Source: Nitrospirota bacterium (lineage in GTDB: Bacteria; Nitrospirota; Nitrospiria; Nitrospirales; UBA8639). Taken from it: a stretch of 6,194 bases of DNA. Location: NCBI GenBank assembly GCA_029879555.1, contig JAOUQB010000157.1, positions 1 to 6,194 of the forward strand, read 5' to 3'. The notes beneath the pieces are model-generated. The model was not told the DNA's origin. It did no database searches and saw nothing but the letters and a program-made list of their open reading frames with translations. The position numbers were made by a program, and so were the translations under genes. Positions 6,173-6,194 of the stretch are shown one piece after another (the stretch's first letter is position 1; the number at the start of each line of letters is the position of its first letter).

Positions 6173-6194
6173 TGGTTTCCTCTGGGAGTCAGAT

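Noticed and set aside
1..6194. CRISPR array, tRNA, rRNA, insertion sequence or attachment site
   Set aside because: I saw no regularly spaced repeats, cloverleaf, transposase motifs or terminal inverted repeats with target duplications.

Overview
The window looks like bacterial DNA, probably Gram-negative: the last gene encodes a small lipoprotein of the BamE/SmpA/OmlA type, which belongs to the outer membrane. Nothing in the sequence fixes the phylum. All five genes lie on the + strand. Genes are densely packed up to about 5120. The remainder is sparser and visibly more AT-rich.

Positions 1-5120 hold the 3' part of a tightly packed operon of four genes: (1) a stand-alone condensation/acyltransferase-fold protein, open at its 5' end because its start lies upstream of the window; (2) an FAD-dependent oxidoreductase of the FAD_oxidored type; (3) an acyl/aryl adenylate-forming ligase with no attached carrier domain; (4) a flavin-dependent halogenase-like protein carrying the WxWxIP and FxxPxxSxG motifs and a lysine in the expected catalytic place. 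Genes 1/2 and 2/3 overlap by ATGA. Genes 3/4 are separated by 4 nt or overlap, depending on the start chosen. A bulged hairpin follows the last stop codon.

The four activities fit a small specialised-metabolite pathway built from discrete enzymes. The ligase would activate a carboxylic acid and load it on CoA or a carrier protein. The two flavoenzymes would oxidise and/or halogenate the bound acid. The condensation-fold enzyme would transfer the acyl group to an amine, alcohol or thiol. No carrier protein, flavin reductase, transporter or regulator is visible here, so the cluster must continue upstream or borrow them. The product cannot be named from this window.

Positions 5121-5556 form a gene-poor spacer with a hairpin, a short inverted repeat and at most a weak promoter candidate. 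Positions 5557-5940 encode the lipoprotein, which has its own good ribosome binding site and is probably unrelated to the operon. Positions 5941-6194 hold no gene but several hairpins, including a striking purine-tract/pyrimidine-tract stem.
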